NCBI RefSeq assembly: GCF_000226095.1
Contig: NC_016474.1
Coordinates: 1,736,001-1,800,000, forward strand
Direction: 5' to 3'
Source: Thermothelomyces thermophilus ATCC 42464
Lineage: Eukaryota; Ascomycota; Sordariomycetes; Sordariales; Chaetomiaceae
Length of the DNA: 64,000 nt
Part shown: piece by piece, positions 43,916 to 54,206 of the stretch
Layout: the number at the start of each line of letters is the position of its first letter
How positions within the stretch are numbered: position 1 is the stretch's first letter
Notes under the pieces: model-generated
Database searches by the model: none
What the model was told of the DNA's origin: nothing
Seen by the model: the letters and a program-made list of their open reading frames with translations, nothing else
Program-made: the position numbers and the translations under genes

Positions 43916-44489
43916 AGTATTACCGCGCTCAACAAGATACACAGGGGCTCAAATCGAAAGTTCGTTGTTCGATGCCGCGATGCATCCGGAAACCAAGCGG
44001 GTCCGCACCAGCCACAGCGCTCTTATCGAACATGCGATAAGGAACACTTTGCTTCCCGGCAGGCAAGAAGAATTCTTGGCAGCCCTCTCTCTCTCTCTCT
44101 CTCATCGAGTAAGTACGGAATATTTATTTCTGCGTACTTGGTAGAACAAGAGACGCTCCTCGTGCCCAGAAGGACCGTCTCGAGCATGATCATCTGGCCA
44201 GCAGCATGTCGCCATGCGGTTCAAAAGTTCACCTTGCTGAATCCTCTAATACCTCACTTTCTCGGCATTCTCGGAAGACAAAACTCGCTATGCAATGGCG
44301 ATCGATATATGCCTGCTGTGACCTATGTTATCACATACAATGCCGGTAATAAACCGATCAATTGTATTGTACCGTGATTCTCACGGTAGCAGAGTCAACG
44401 TCCACCGCCGCCAACCGCCGCCAACAATTTCAACTCATGACTCTGCCCCCCTATCTTATATCTTCCCTTCACTTTCCTCTCTTCTCACT
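43916..44489. other. Intergenic, NSRP1-like promoter and PLC 3' flank
   Basis: About 570 bp between two genes read leftwards. It contains a (CT)n microsatellite at about 44085-44103. No gene is supported. Confidence 0.45.
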
Positions 44490-46628
44490 TCATCTCAACT
44501 TCAGCCCGACCTTGACCAGGATCGCCCCCTCCGTCTCGACCCCTTCGGCGTCGACGAGATGCACGAACCTGAAGCCTTCCCTCAGCCGGTCCACCCGCAC
44601 GCACGCCCACGCCGCGAGCGAGTCCCTCCCGACCTCGTCGTCCCTCACCAGGAACCGGACGAACGACAGCTCCGGCACGACGCCGGGGACGCCCTCGAAC
44701 CGGAGCTCCTGCCCGTCAAAGTCCGGGTCGCACCCCTTCCTGGACTTGGTCTTGGCCTTGTACTCGCCCTCCTTCTCCCTCCCGTCCTCCGGCAGGGCGT
44801 CCTTGTCCAGCCGCTCCCCGGGTTCTTCGACGTGGAGCTCGACCTTGACGTAGGGGCGGAAGGAGGACGGGTTGTCGTCGCCGGGCGGCAGGGGCAGGGA
44901 TTGCGCGGCGAGAACCTGGACGGTTAGGTCCAGCGTGTAGTGCTTCACAGCGGTGGCCTGAGGGTTTTCCGGAGTGGACGGGGCCGGAAGTGGCTTGTCG
45001 ATCCGGTATCCTGCGAGAGGGGAGGGGGTTTGATGCGTTAGCAAAACTGGCGGCCAGAGGAGGGGGCGAGACCCCCGGGCAGGGGGGGGGGGGGGAGTGT
45101 TGGAGAAATTGATGTTTACCTTCGGGCTTCAGGACGTATCCGCTGGTGCCGGCAAACATGCCCTCGTTCAGCATCATGCCCTCGTCCCAGTTCTGCCAGT
45201 TCAGCGCGACGATCTGGATGCCCTTCCGCCAGAAGACGGCCGGGTCGAGGTTGGACGATCGGATGCGCAGGCCGGATGGGTAGGCGCGCATCAGGTAGCG
45301 GCGGTTGTGCTCGAACAGCTCGCGCGCGCTCTTCTCGTGTACCTCCATGACGCCGTTCTCCGAGAGCGAGAAGATGTGCGTCGGCATCGTTGCCTCGGGC
45401 TGCGTCAGACTCTTGAACGAGACGCCGCGCGTGTAGATGCCCAGCTTGCTCAGCGCCTGGATGATCTTGGACGGTTTCTTGGCCTTGGCCGTCTGGTTGT
45501 CGCCCGGGAGCGCCTCCTCCTCCTCCTCTTCAGCATCGGGCGGGACATACTTGACCTTGACGAGGATCTTGCCGCGCAGCTCGGCAGGGGAGGGCAGGTG
45601 CTTGGCGTCCTCCTTGGGTTCCGGTAGGAGGAAGTCGCCCCACGTCTCGCGCATGATGGCCACCATGGTCTCTTGCTGTTCGTGGCTGCAGTGCACCTCC
45701 AGGCTGGCGATCAAGGGCGTGTCGGTCACAGCGAAGGCGTAGTCCCTGATGGCGACGCACACCTCGCGGAACGACACCTCCTTGGTCAGCGTGTATCCGT
45801 GAAGGACCCTCGGCTCCTTCCCGCTCGAGACCTTTTGCAGCGGGTTCGCCGGTGGAGTCGTGCTTGGTGCCTCAGTCGGCACCACCGTGGGGGCTGCAGT
45901 GTTTCCTGGTTTTTCTTTTTCTTTTTCTTCTGAAGAGACGAGTGGTGGTAAGCCATCGAGCTTGCTAATGATTGTCAACTTCTGTCGAACTTCTTACCCA
46001 GGCTTGTCTTCTCGAACCGGCTGGTCAGCGATTTGGGCAGCTTGCCCGTCACTTTGCTGAAGCGCGACTTTCGCTTCTCCTTGGTCTCTTCGTCGTCACT
46101 GCTGCTACTACTACTACTACTACTAGTCTCGCCGTCATCATCGGAGTCGTCACCGTCCCACACATCGATCTCGATGCACCGGCAGCCGCGCAGGAGGACG
46201 TTTTTGTAGGCGTCGGCGCTCGAGTCACTCGACAACTGGTTGCCCGTGAGGTAGGTGTTGTGGCTCGAGCTGATAAAGTAGCTCGACAGCGGCCAGGAGA
46301 GGTCTTCCTCATGGGGGGGCGCAACCGCGTTCGTGATAGACGAAGTCATGTACCGGAGGAACTCGTTGAAGTCCCAGGCCTTGCCGCTGGCCAGCTCGGG
46401 AGCGCTCTCAGCTTCGGTGTCATGCTGAATATCCTTCAGAAAAGCCGCCTTCTTTTCGGGACTCCACTCGGTGGCACTACCGGCATGAGATGCGTAGACT
46501 TGTCGCAAGTGAGCCAGGACCGCCCCGTTGACGGTCCTGACTGTCTGCGTTTTCCCCGACACTCCTCCGCCGGCCTGATGGCTGCCGTCCGGAAGTGGAT
46601 GCTGACTGGCAGTTGCTGGGGCTGCCAT
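44490..46628 (-). CDS. plc1: Phosphoinositide-specific phospholipase C (PLC-delta type)
   Basis: Three exons on the minus strand: 45998-46628, 45120-45929, 44490-45010; total 1962 nt, 653 residues. The enzyme hydrolyses PIP2 to IP3 and diacylglycerol and feeds Ca2+ signalling. There is no PH domain; a short EF-like helical region (WSPEKKAAFLKDIQ) precedes the X domain. X domain: SSYFISSSHNTYLTGNQL (catalytic His at about 123), GCRCIEIDVWDG, an acidic Ser/Asp-Glu run (DSDDDGE, then a nine-Ser stretch) and a Lys/Pro-rich insert, then VLHGYTLTKEVSFREVCVAI. Y domain: KPSKIIQALSKLGIYTRGVSF through SLSENGVMEVHEKSARELFEHNRRYLMRAYPSGLRIRSSNLDPAVFW and IVALNWQNWDEGMMLNEGMF. A C2 domain follows (LDLTVQVLAAQSLPLP...YVKVELHV). 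The first intron acceptor at 45930 was chosen because nearer AGs give stops. Confidence 0.93.
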
Positions 46629-47734
46629 GTTGTTTTCTGTTCCCTTTGGAGACCGTGGCTTGAGTTGGCGAACCAAAGTGGCAGTGGTACTGAGCAAGAA
46701 GAAGGGTCCAGGGGCACACGAAAGGCAGCAAGCGGTGTCGGATCTATCGTATGTGCCTCGTGATCGGGTCAGTTCGTCTTTTTCTGTCTGGGCTTGGAAC
46801 TTGCGCGGGTCGGGTACATACCTAAGATGTGTCAGGCCTCCAACCTTAACCTTATTTCAAGGGTTCGTAATATGTTAGGAAGGGCACCCTGAGCTATCTT
46901 ATCCCCTTGTTCTTGTACCGCTTGAAACCTCTCAGAACCCCGCCAAACGGAGCTGATTGGGGAAACGCGCCCTGAATAACCCCTCTGAACGGGGCGGAGC
47001 TCCCCTGCTAAGGTGGGGTTTCCTAGCCGGTTCCCGCGCGCTATTTCCCCTTCTTCCCCTCTATGCCTATCAGCCCACCTACTAGGTTCGAGAACTCGTT
47101 CTTTCGAGATTGGGACAGAACATTCAAATCATGATCGCTAGCTCTGGATATGTCCTCTTTCCAATAGGAAAGCCTAGATGGGTCGGGAACAACCAGACGG
47201 CTTCTCACTTATTCTTCTCAACATCATTAAAGGCTGTCGAGCTTGAAAGATTGGGATCGAGCTGGGTGTAAGTACTTGAAATGGTGCTTATTGACGTATG
47301 TAGTCCGTAATTCATCCAAGGTCCTATTTTGTGTCCTTGACCTCCACGCCTCTCGACTGGAAACTTCGAAATGTGCAGCTTTTACCTCAAAGCTATTTCG
47401 TTCGTGCAGTATCTACGGAGTACAGATTATTACGAACAACCATCCACAAGACCGCCAAGATGACTGGGGTCTGAATTCCAACTAGGCAGCTCCGTTCTAA
47501 CAGCTCTCCGATATCACCCACCCCTCATGGAGACGTCGAAGTCAAAGCCAACATTGATGCGCCTCAACTCAAACATGCCATTACATCGCTCCGTTTAGGA
47601 GATCTCCCCCTCTATGGGGGGTACTTCATCCCGTCAGTGAGGCCGCGTCTATAGTAATCCCCACCTTCTCCAGAAGTCGTCTCAGGTGGTCGATCAACCT
47701 AGTGGGAAAGGGTAAGCAAACCTGTCAGTCCGTA
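46629..47734. other. Intergenic, PLC promoter side up to the transposon
   Basis: About 1.1 kb with the phospholipase C promoter near 46629. Contains one TACGGAGTA at 47414. The part from about 46900 on looks unlike gene flanks (short words CCCC/GGGG and GATTGGGG mixed) but no repeat family or gene can be named. Confidence 0.4.
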
Positions 47735-49739
47735 ACGTAATCCATACCCTGCTCGCACGGCTACCCTGCTCGCGTAGCCAAATCTCCACCCAAACCGCCA
47801 CCCAATTTACCCCTGAACAGGAGAAATATCTAGGCAATAACAACAATTCCAATAGCTAAACAGCCAAGTAGTATAGTTTAATTCAATCTGGTGATACTTT
47901 CCTTGGTGTTATATCTATCTATCTACTTGAACAAGTCCCGATTACTTAAACAAGCTCTTATCTATCTTGTATTCCTTCCAAACTAACTTGACAAAGCCTA
48001 CAACTCTACGAAGTGCCATACGCCGTTCCTTTTCCCTCTATTCAACAGCTTCCTTTTCCTCCCTTTCCTACTTCCGTTCCTGAATCTCCTGTATAGTTAG
48101 TACCCTTGCCTGGCCAAAGTGCTTCTTGGTCTTTTTCGTCTGTCTGTCTTTGCTTTTGTTGACAAGCTCTTGGTTAAATATAGCCAGGGTGACATTGTCG
48201 GTATATAGGGCTAGGAAGTCCTCCTTCAAAGTAGTAACCTAGCGTTTTAGAAGAGTATCGCAAAGTTAGGAGATTTGTTTTTGTTCAACAAGATTATTAA
48301 CTTTGGTAGCTAGATCCCCTGAAACTATAACTTTAATAGACTGCCTATTCTTATTAGTAAAGCTTATAAACGGGGGAGTCTTTAGACGGTAGTAGCCAAG
48401 GATTTTCTCTAGGTAGAAAGGAATCAAGCTAGCCCTATATTATATACTAGGGATATTCTTTGGAATTGTCTTTTATACCTACTAATATATATAAAGGAAT
48501 TAAAGATTATTAATATAACTAATACTAAAAAGAGTACCCTTATTAATAGCTATATAATATATCTTTATAAGTAGGCTAAAGATACTAATATTAAGAGGTT
48601 ATAAGATATATATTATATATAATAGTAAGCAAAGGGTAATAATGTTATAGGTAATATAGTATTTTACGAACTCTATTAAGATATAACTACTATAGCTATT
48701 AAGAAGAAGAAGGCGGTATTTACTATATATATAAGGTACTATATAGGTGTTAAAGTGCTTAATCTATTTAAGGGTAATTTTATAATTTGTCTATCTATTT
48801 AGAGATATATAAATAGCAATATCCTTATTAACTCTATTATTAACCTATAAGTGTTAAATCTATATACCTTTAAAAATAATAAACGGTAAGAGAGAGTACC
48901 TATTAGCTAAGATATATTTAATAATTAAGACCTATTCGCGGTTACTAGGCTAGATAGAAAAAGCTTCGAGTTCTTCGTATAGGAGGATGATCTTATAGGT
49001 ATTACTAATCCCCTTTATATACCCCTTCTCATCTATATTATAGATATTATTATCGGCTATAGTATACTTCAGTTAGATATTCTAGAATAGGGTAAACTAC
49101 TTTACTAGAACCTTATCATCAAGTACATCCTTCCAGGCTTAGTCAAGGTTACAGCTTCGTTATACCTTTAACTCTAGGTACTATATTATAAAGTTATAAT
49201 ACCAGCACTTGCCAAAAGGCTCGTTATCGCCTTTTCTGGTAAGGAACTAGGTAGCTAGACTCTCGAGGGCAGAGATAGTCATCGGCCAGCCCTAAGCATC
49301 AAGCTAGTAGACTACCTTGATAACTACGTTCTCTTCGGCTGGTGTGAGGCGTTGAAGATGTTACTTAGAGACCTTGTTTTCCTTTCTCTTACCGGTAAAG
49401 CGATCGCATAAGGTGGAAGCAGGAACGTTAAAGAGCTTTGCGGCTTGTCGAATACTATAGACTTGTTTGGCGTTCAGGGCGTTGATGGCCAGGGCAATAG
49501 ATACCTCGCGTTTGGCACGTTCTATCCGTCGGTCAGCAATAGTTGCCATAGTGTTTGAAGACGACAAACCGGTGGAATACTGCTGTTCGAATTGCTAGCT
49601 GAAAGGCTATTAAAGTGGCTGCGAATTGCTGTTCGAATTGCTGTTGAATTGGTGGAAATTGGTGGAAATTGGTGGAAATTGAAGTCTTCGATATCCCTGT
49701 GCGAGCAGGGTAGCCGCGCGAGCAGGGTATGGATTACGT
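47735..49739 (-). mobile_element. Fot1/pogo-type DNA transposon with inverted repeats and RIP-mutated core
   Basis: Terminal inverted repeats of about 43 bp start acgtaatccataccctgctc at 47735 and, on the other strand, at 49739, with only a few mismatches. Both ends are flanked by TA (47733-47734 and 49740-49741), the target duplication of the Tc1/mariner/pogo superfamily. Each repeat holds two copies of TACCCTGCTCGC, probable transposase binding sites. The 2005-bp length fits a full Fot1-like element with one transposase on the minus strand. From about 48440 to 49130 the sequence is extremely rich in A, T and TA dinucleotides, whereas the ends keep normal composition. This is the pattern of repeat-induced point mutation. 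Insertion lies about 220 bp from the tRNA-Leu gene. Confidence 0.9.
48068..49549 (-). pseudogene. Broken Fot1/pogo transposase
   Basis: The minus-strand remnant runs from ATG at 49549 to a stop at 48068, about 494 codons, close to a complete Fot1/pogo transposase. Its N-terminus contains a Psq-type helix-turn-helix (YSIRQAAKLFNVPASTLCDRF). The next block LTPAEENVVIKVVY, then LDAWGWPMTISALE-like sequence and FGKCWYYNF match the CENP-B-type DNA-binding domain of this family, with several glutamine codons turned to TAG (CAG to TAG, the RIP signature). The DDE core is no longer readable because it lies in the AT-rich part. The C-terminus LAIFNQELVNKSKDRQ and KKHFGQARVLTIQEIQERK is intact and typical. 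It cannot be functional. Confidence 0.85.
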
Positions 49740-49951
49740 TAGTACCCTACATACCACGCTCCAAACTTTACAATTTTGGTAGGTCCATCCATCACAAACT
49801 CTGAACTTCCGATAATGATCTTTGCTTGCACGGCAGTATGCTGCTCTCATCAAGCACAGATGCGTCCATGATCCCTAGCAAAACAGTAACTTTCCTAGCC
49901 AGTCACAGGGGTACTGGGGCACTTCGGTAGTGCCAAAAATTCAGAAGAGAC

Positions 49952-49957
49952 AAAAAA
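49952..49957 (-). terminator. Pol III terminator of tRNA-Leu
   Basis: T6 on the minus strand, 4 bases after the 3' end of the tRNA gene (A6 on the top strand); the normal RNA polymerase III stop signal. Confidence 0.8.
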
Positions 49958-49961
49958 CCGA

Positions 49962-50056
49962 TGACAAGGACGAGATTCGAACTCGCGCGGTTTCCCACTA
50001 GAGATTAGAAAGTTTCTAACCTAAATCTAGCGCCTTAACCACTCGGCCACCTTGCC
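49962..50056 (-). tRNA. tRNA-Leu (anticodon UAG) with short intron
   Basis: On the minus strand: acceptor GGCAAGG pairs with CCTTGTC, discriminator A; D arm GCCGAGTGGTTAAGGC; anticodon stem CTAGA/TCTAG with loop starting TTTAGG, so the anticodon is UAG; T arm GCGAG-TTCGAAT-CTCGT. A short insertion (about 12-16 nt, containing TTAGAAACTTTC) follows the anticodon 3' neighbour, the canonical tRNA intron position. A variable arm of about 11 nt marks it as a class II (Leu/Ser) tRNA. The D-loop A box and T-loop B box (GTTCGAATC) are intact. Confidence 0.93.
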
Positions 50057-50801
50057 ATTAAATGAAGTGTTGTCGGGTTCGAGAGACATAAGCATCTTCT
50101 AGAATACGGCAGGTTGCGTTATTGTTGTCCAGGGCCTCACTTCTCCCTTGCCGGCCGCTAAGTACTCTGTTTGGGCAGCTATCTGTCCGTGGGCCCCGTA
50201 TATCGTTAGAGATTAGAAATCAGTGATTTTGGGTATCTAACTTCTCCTAGACCGCCTCCAAATCGTCAAGATGTTATAATGCGGCGGTACAATATATGCA
50301 ACGAGACGAGAGAGAGAGAGAGAGCAATCATACATGGAGGGATAGTTCTAAGTAGGACTGTAGATTGCACGGTATTGTTAAATCTACATTCCGAAGACTC
50401 ATACAGGCGTTGAACGTTGTGATTGGTACCTCTTCCCATATTCAGTTCGACAGTATTGCCCCTTTTCTTAGGCTTCCCTTAAAACAGGCGGCGTTGCTTC
50501 CTCAAGCCATGGTACGCTGCTCCGGCAGAGAAGCCTCCAGCATTTTCAACCCTTATTTCTGGAGTACCAGCACGTCCCCAGCGAAATTCCCAACACGCGC
50601 TCGGCTCGGTGAAGCCGAAGCACCTCGCTGAGCACAATGACTGACAGACCCTTGGAGATTTCATGGTTGTTTGTTGCACGCCTGTCTACAAAACCAGCCA
50701 TATATTGCCCACCCACACGTGCTAAAGCCTCCGCAAACATGACGCCACGAACTCCCAGCCACCCCTCGCTTACGCAGCCTCCCTCGAGAGAACTCGAGAA
50801 C
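50057..50801. other. Intergenic, tRNA to ARP8 3' flank
   Basis: About 745 bp; includes a (GA)n microsatellite at about 50306-50323. No gene is supported; the part next to 50801 is the likely ARP8 3' untranslated region. Confidence 0.45.
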
Positions 50802-53189
50802 TTAATATTGCCAGAGCACCCGGTGATACAAAACCCTCGACCCGAGCATCTTGTACTCGAAACCCGTGATCCACGAGTCGTTCGTCGGCAGCTTGGCGAA
50901 CACGCTCGCACCCTTCCACACGACGACCTGCTCATCCATCTCCCTCGCGGAGCGGCTGACGAGGATCCGGTCCGCGAGGTCCGGCCGCCGCAGCTTGAGC
51001 TTCTCCTCGAGGAAGGGGGCAAAGTGTGGGATCTTGGCGCCGCCGCCAACCACCATGATGCTACCCAGCAGCTCCTTGACCTTCTTATCGTCACCCTTGG
51101 CAGCGTTCTGGATGGACGTCATGATGGCGATGTCGAGCGGGGCGATTGGGAGGACCGAGTCACGCTCGATGGCGAGGGATATGGCGCTTCGTTCCTGGAC
51201 TTGGGGTTGTTGGGAAGTCGGACCGTCGAATGATGTACTTGGGAGCTGGGAGGTGCCGTTGGCCGGCGCCGGGGTGGCCCCCCCGCCGTTGCGCGCGCTC
51301 GGGGCCGGGCTGCCGCTGCCGTTGAGGTCGCGCGAGGACCCAAAGATGTAAGGGGCTGGAACCGGGGTGCTGGCGCCGTCGGGCGCCGGCGAGGGGGCTT
51401 TGGAAGTGCCCGGTGTCCCGGTGACGTCGCCGTTGCGGGAGAGGAAGCTGAACGGCTGGCTGCGTTCTTTACTGGGGGTGGCTACATCCCCTGGGGCTCC
51501 GGAAAAGCTAGTCGTGGTTGTTTCCGTGACGGAGGGTCTGATCAGGGCGAGAATGGCAAGTTGGGCGGCAGAGGCCGGGTCGTCGGGGATATCTACGTCG
51601 TAGGCGTTGTACGAGCGGTCAATCAGCTTCCGCCGGCCGTTGAGCTTGGCCGAATTATCAAATATTGAAGGGTCATAGAAGCCCATCGGAGACAGGATGA
51701 CCTCATCGTAGAACTTGAATTGGTACTTGCGCGTCGGCTGGTTAGGGGCGCGCAGGTGAAAGTCAAAGTTCTGGACCGAGATGTTGGCTTGCGAGAGCGT
51801 GCAGTATTTGATCTTGAGCTCCTCGGCCAGCAGGAAATCGTACCGCCGACGGAGGTTGATCTCCTGGTAGGGGAAGTTATCATAGAGCATCATCTTGATG
51901 AACGTCTCGGTGACGTCGTATCCGCCGTACTTGAGGTTGATTCTCGAATCCTCGATGCAGAGCCCGTCTTCCACGCAAGAGATGGACGTCTTTTGCGCAC
52001 CCACATCCACCACGCAGGCCTGCGTGTACCCGGCACCGAACGTAGCCGCCATGCTCTCCTGGATGAACGAGACGCGGTTAAATTCGAACAGTTCGATGCA
52101 GAGGTGCAAGAGCAGCTCGACGTAGCGTTTGTCGTACAGGTCCGGGATAATGATGACGCAGCTATACTGCTTCCAGTCCGCCTTCTTCTTGAGGCCCAGC
52201 TCCCACCGGAATGCCCGATCCAAAAGAGTCTCGAGATCGTTAAACAAGTGCGCCCTCGTCGGGTAGTCATCCTCGTTCAGCCGGCCATGCTGTATAGGCC
52301 ACCACAGCTTGTACTTGGGGTTGGAGTCGTCCGGGACACGAAGGGCCTGCTGCCCGATGAAGACCGCCGAGGTCGGCTCGTTCTCACGAGGGGCGTTGAC
52401 GTCGGTCCACTCGATCTGCAAAGGGTCGTTGTGCTGTGAAATAACCTCGGGCTCCGTCCTCCGGTTGAAGTTGATTACCAGATCCTTCGAGTTCGGGAGT
52501 ACCTTGCGCTTGTTGGCGCGCATGTCGACCTTCAGGTCATTGCACATCTTTTGATACTTCTTAGCCCACTCCTCGCCATGCTGTTGCTCCATTGTCCTCC
52601 CTTCAAAGTGCCGGCGCGGTAGCGCCTCGTACATCTCGGACTCGGTCTGGGGGTACTTGGTGGCGAGCGTCATGGGGATCGTCTTCGGGAGGGCATCGCT
52701 GGCAAACCCGATGCGTAAGTTCTGACTCCCCGGGTGTATTACGATGATTTTGGAGGGGTCTAGGGTGCCCGTTGAAGGCGCTGGCCCCTCCTCCGCCTCG
52801 TCGAGTGGCAGAGGAACTTCGCCATTGGCATTCGCGGCGTTCATGGCGCGGTCGCGGTCCTTGGAATTTTGAACTAACCGGTCTCTGTTCGCCTCGCTCT
52901 GCAGTCGGTAGGAGAGGATCTGATCATCGCGCTTCATGTAGTCTCTGGCGACGCTTGTTAGCAGCGTCGTTCTATCAACACGGCACAGACCGTGATTCCT
53001 TACGTATAGTAGTTCTTCTGATTGATTGGGGCCACTTCGGGCCAACTGGTCTGCCTCATGCCATTGTCGGTGCGTTCCAGCCCTGTCCCAGCTCACGTTA
53101 ACGAGGTGGTCGTTGGCAGCGAAAGCGTTGCCTGGAAAAAAACACCAACCTTCCCGGAGGAGGACGCGATCGCTGACTTTGCCCACCAT
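50802..53189 (-). CDS. arp8: Actin-related protein Arp8, INO80 chromatin-remodelling subunit
   Basis: Three exons on the minus strand: 53150-53189, 53004-53082, 50802-52944; total 2262 nt, 753 residues. Arp8 sits with actin and Arp4 on the Ino80 HSA helix in the nucleus and senses linker DNA. The N-terminus MVGKVSDRVLLREG joins to LERTDNGMRQTSWPEVAPINQKNYYT, then DYMKRDDQILSYRLQSEANRDRLV. The actin fold begins IIVIHPGSQNLRIGFASDALPKTIP and includes PQTESEMYEALPRRHFEGR, VIIIPDLYDKRYVELLLHL, QESMAATFGAGYTQACVVDVGAQKTSISCVEDGLCI and GSIMVVGGGAKIPHFAPFL. A Pro/Ser/Thr/Gly-rich insert of about 110 residues interrupts the last third, as in other fungi. It ends GFEYKMLGSRVLYHRVLWQY. Reading straight through both introns stays open, but the spliced form restores the family N-terminus. 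Confidence 0.95.
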   Translation of the reverse strand: MVGKVSDRVLLREGWCFFPGNAFAANDHLVNVSWDRAGTHRQWHEADQLARSGPNQSEELLYVRNHGLCRVDRTTLLTSVARDYMKRDDQILSYRLQSEANRDRLVQNSKDRDRAMNAANANGEVPLPLDEAEEGPAPSTGTLDPSKIIVIHPGSQNLRIGFASDALPKTIPMTLATKYPQTESEMYEALPRRHFEGRTMEQQHGEEWAKKYQKMCNDLKVDMRANKRKVLPNSKDLVINFNRRTEPEVISQHNDPLQIEWTDVNAPRENEPTSAVFIGQQALRVPDDSNPKYKLWWPIQHGRLNEDDYPTRAHLFNDLETLLDRAFRWELGLKKKADWKQYSCVIIIPDLYDKRYVELLLHLCIELFEFNRVSFIQESMAATFGAGYTQACVVDVGAQKTSISCVEDGLCIEDSRINLKYGGYDVTETFIKMMLYDNFPYQEINLRRRYDFLLAEELKIKYCTLSQANISVQNFDFHLRAPNQPTRKYQFKFYDEVILSPMGFYDPSIFDNSAKLNGRRKLIDRSYNAYDVDIPDDPASAAQLAILALIRPSVTETTTTSFSGAPGDVATPSKERSQPFSFLSRNGDVTGTPGTSKAPSPAPDGASTPVPAPYIFGSSRDLNGSGSPAPSARNGGGATPAPANGTSQLPSTSFDGPTSQQPQVQERSAISLAIERDSVLPIAPLDIAIMTSIQNAAKGDDKKVKELLGSIMVVGGGAKIPHFAPFLEEKLKLRRPDLADRILVSRSAREMDEQVVVWKGASVFAKLPTNDSWITGFEYKMLGSRVLYHRVLWQY

Positions 53190-54206
53190 CTTTGCGCACC
53201 CGTGTCAGCTACGCCCAGATGGCGATCGGAAAACTACGGCGTGGAGGCGCAACTGTGGGTAACGCGATGCCGAGACACGGAGGGTCGGGAAATACAAGAT
53301 TGCTCTTTTATAAAGTTCGATGTCCCTGGTCGGTTGGTCTTGGAGACCTGGAATCTGCTTAGTTCCTCGAGCGGGCTGCAGGTCGATCGGAGCGTGTTGT
53401 GTTGTATTTGGGATCACATTGGTGTTTGTGTGGCGCGTGGCGGCAAGCATCGAATTTGGATCCCCATGTGCCGCCAGTCGGTGGCCTTGCGCCGGAATTT
53501 GTTGATGTGCATCAGCACGACTGCTCCAACTTGTCGAGACCATCAATGTTCACAAACCCCTGCAAGCGGTAGGCGGGCAAGCCAAGCCGCTAGCCATTTC
53601 GTTGCTGGTCAGCTTGGCAGTCTTGGCCTTGAAGAACGGGTCCCCTTATCGGTGCTTATCTGACTTCGTGCACCAGCGCAGTGAACGCAGTACTACAGTA
53701 AAGCAGTCGAGGCGCTTTTCCCCAGCTGACCAGAACAATCGTACAGAAATATTACCTGTATATTTACTAGAAGAGGTGGGACATTTCAGGGATCGCCGTC
53801 GATACCGCCTCGTAACCGTACATGCACGTTTCGAGTCGTCTTGGAGGGAAAGAGAGCGCAAGGGAACGTGACAGCTGCCGGCGGGAGGTCAGCCACCTGC
53901 CAATGACGTCGCCACCACTTATACCACGTTCCTGCCGTAGTGAGCCCAAGCGGCCACCTAGCAATAGGACAGCTAAATCGAACTGAGCAACTAATTTCAA
54001 GAGTTCGTCTCAAGAATAAGGGCCTTGGCACGGTCGAGTTTCTCAAAAGTTTAGAAAGGCGCGATTCTCTCTGAGCCTGAAGTGGCCGTTTATATCGTCT
54101 GGTTATTGGAAGCTCTCGCCATCTCAATCTCCAAATCCGCCCTTCTCACTCGACACGCTCAGCACGATTTGCCAACGCCCCTTCATTCAACAATTATTTT
54201 TTCGCT
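53190..54206. promoter_or_regulatory. Divergent intergenic region (ARP8 / low-complexity protein)
   Basis: About 1.0 kb between divergent start codons; expected to hold both promoters. No gene, RNA or repeat was recognised. Confidence 0.45.
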
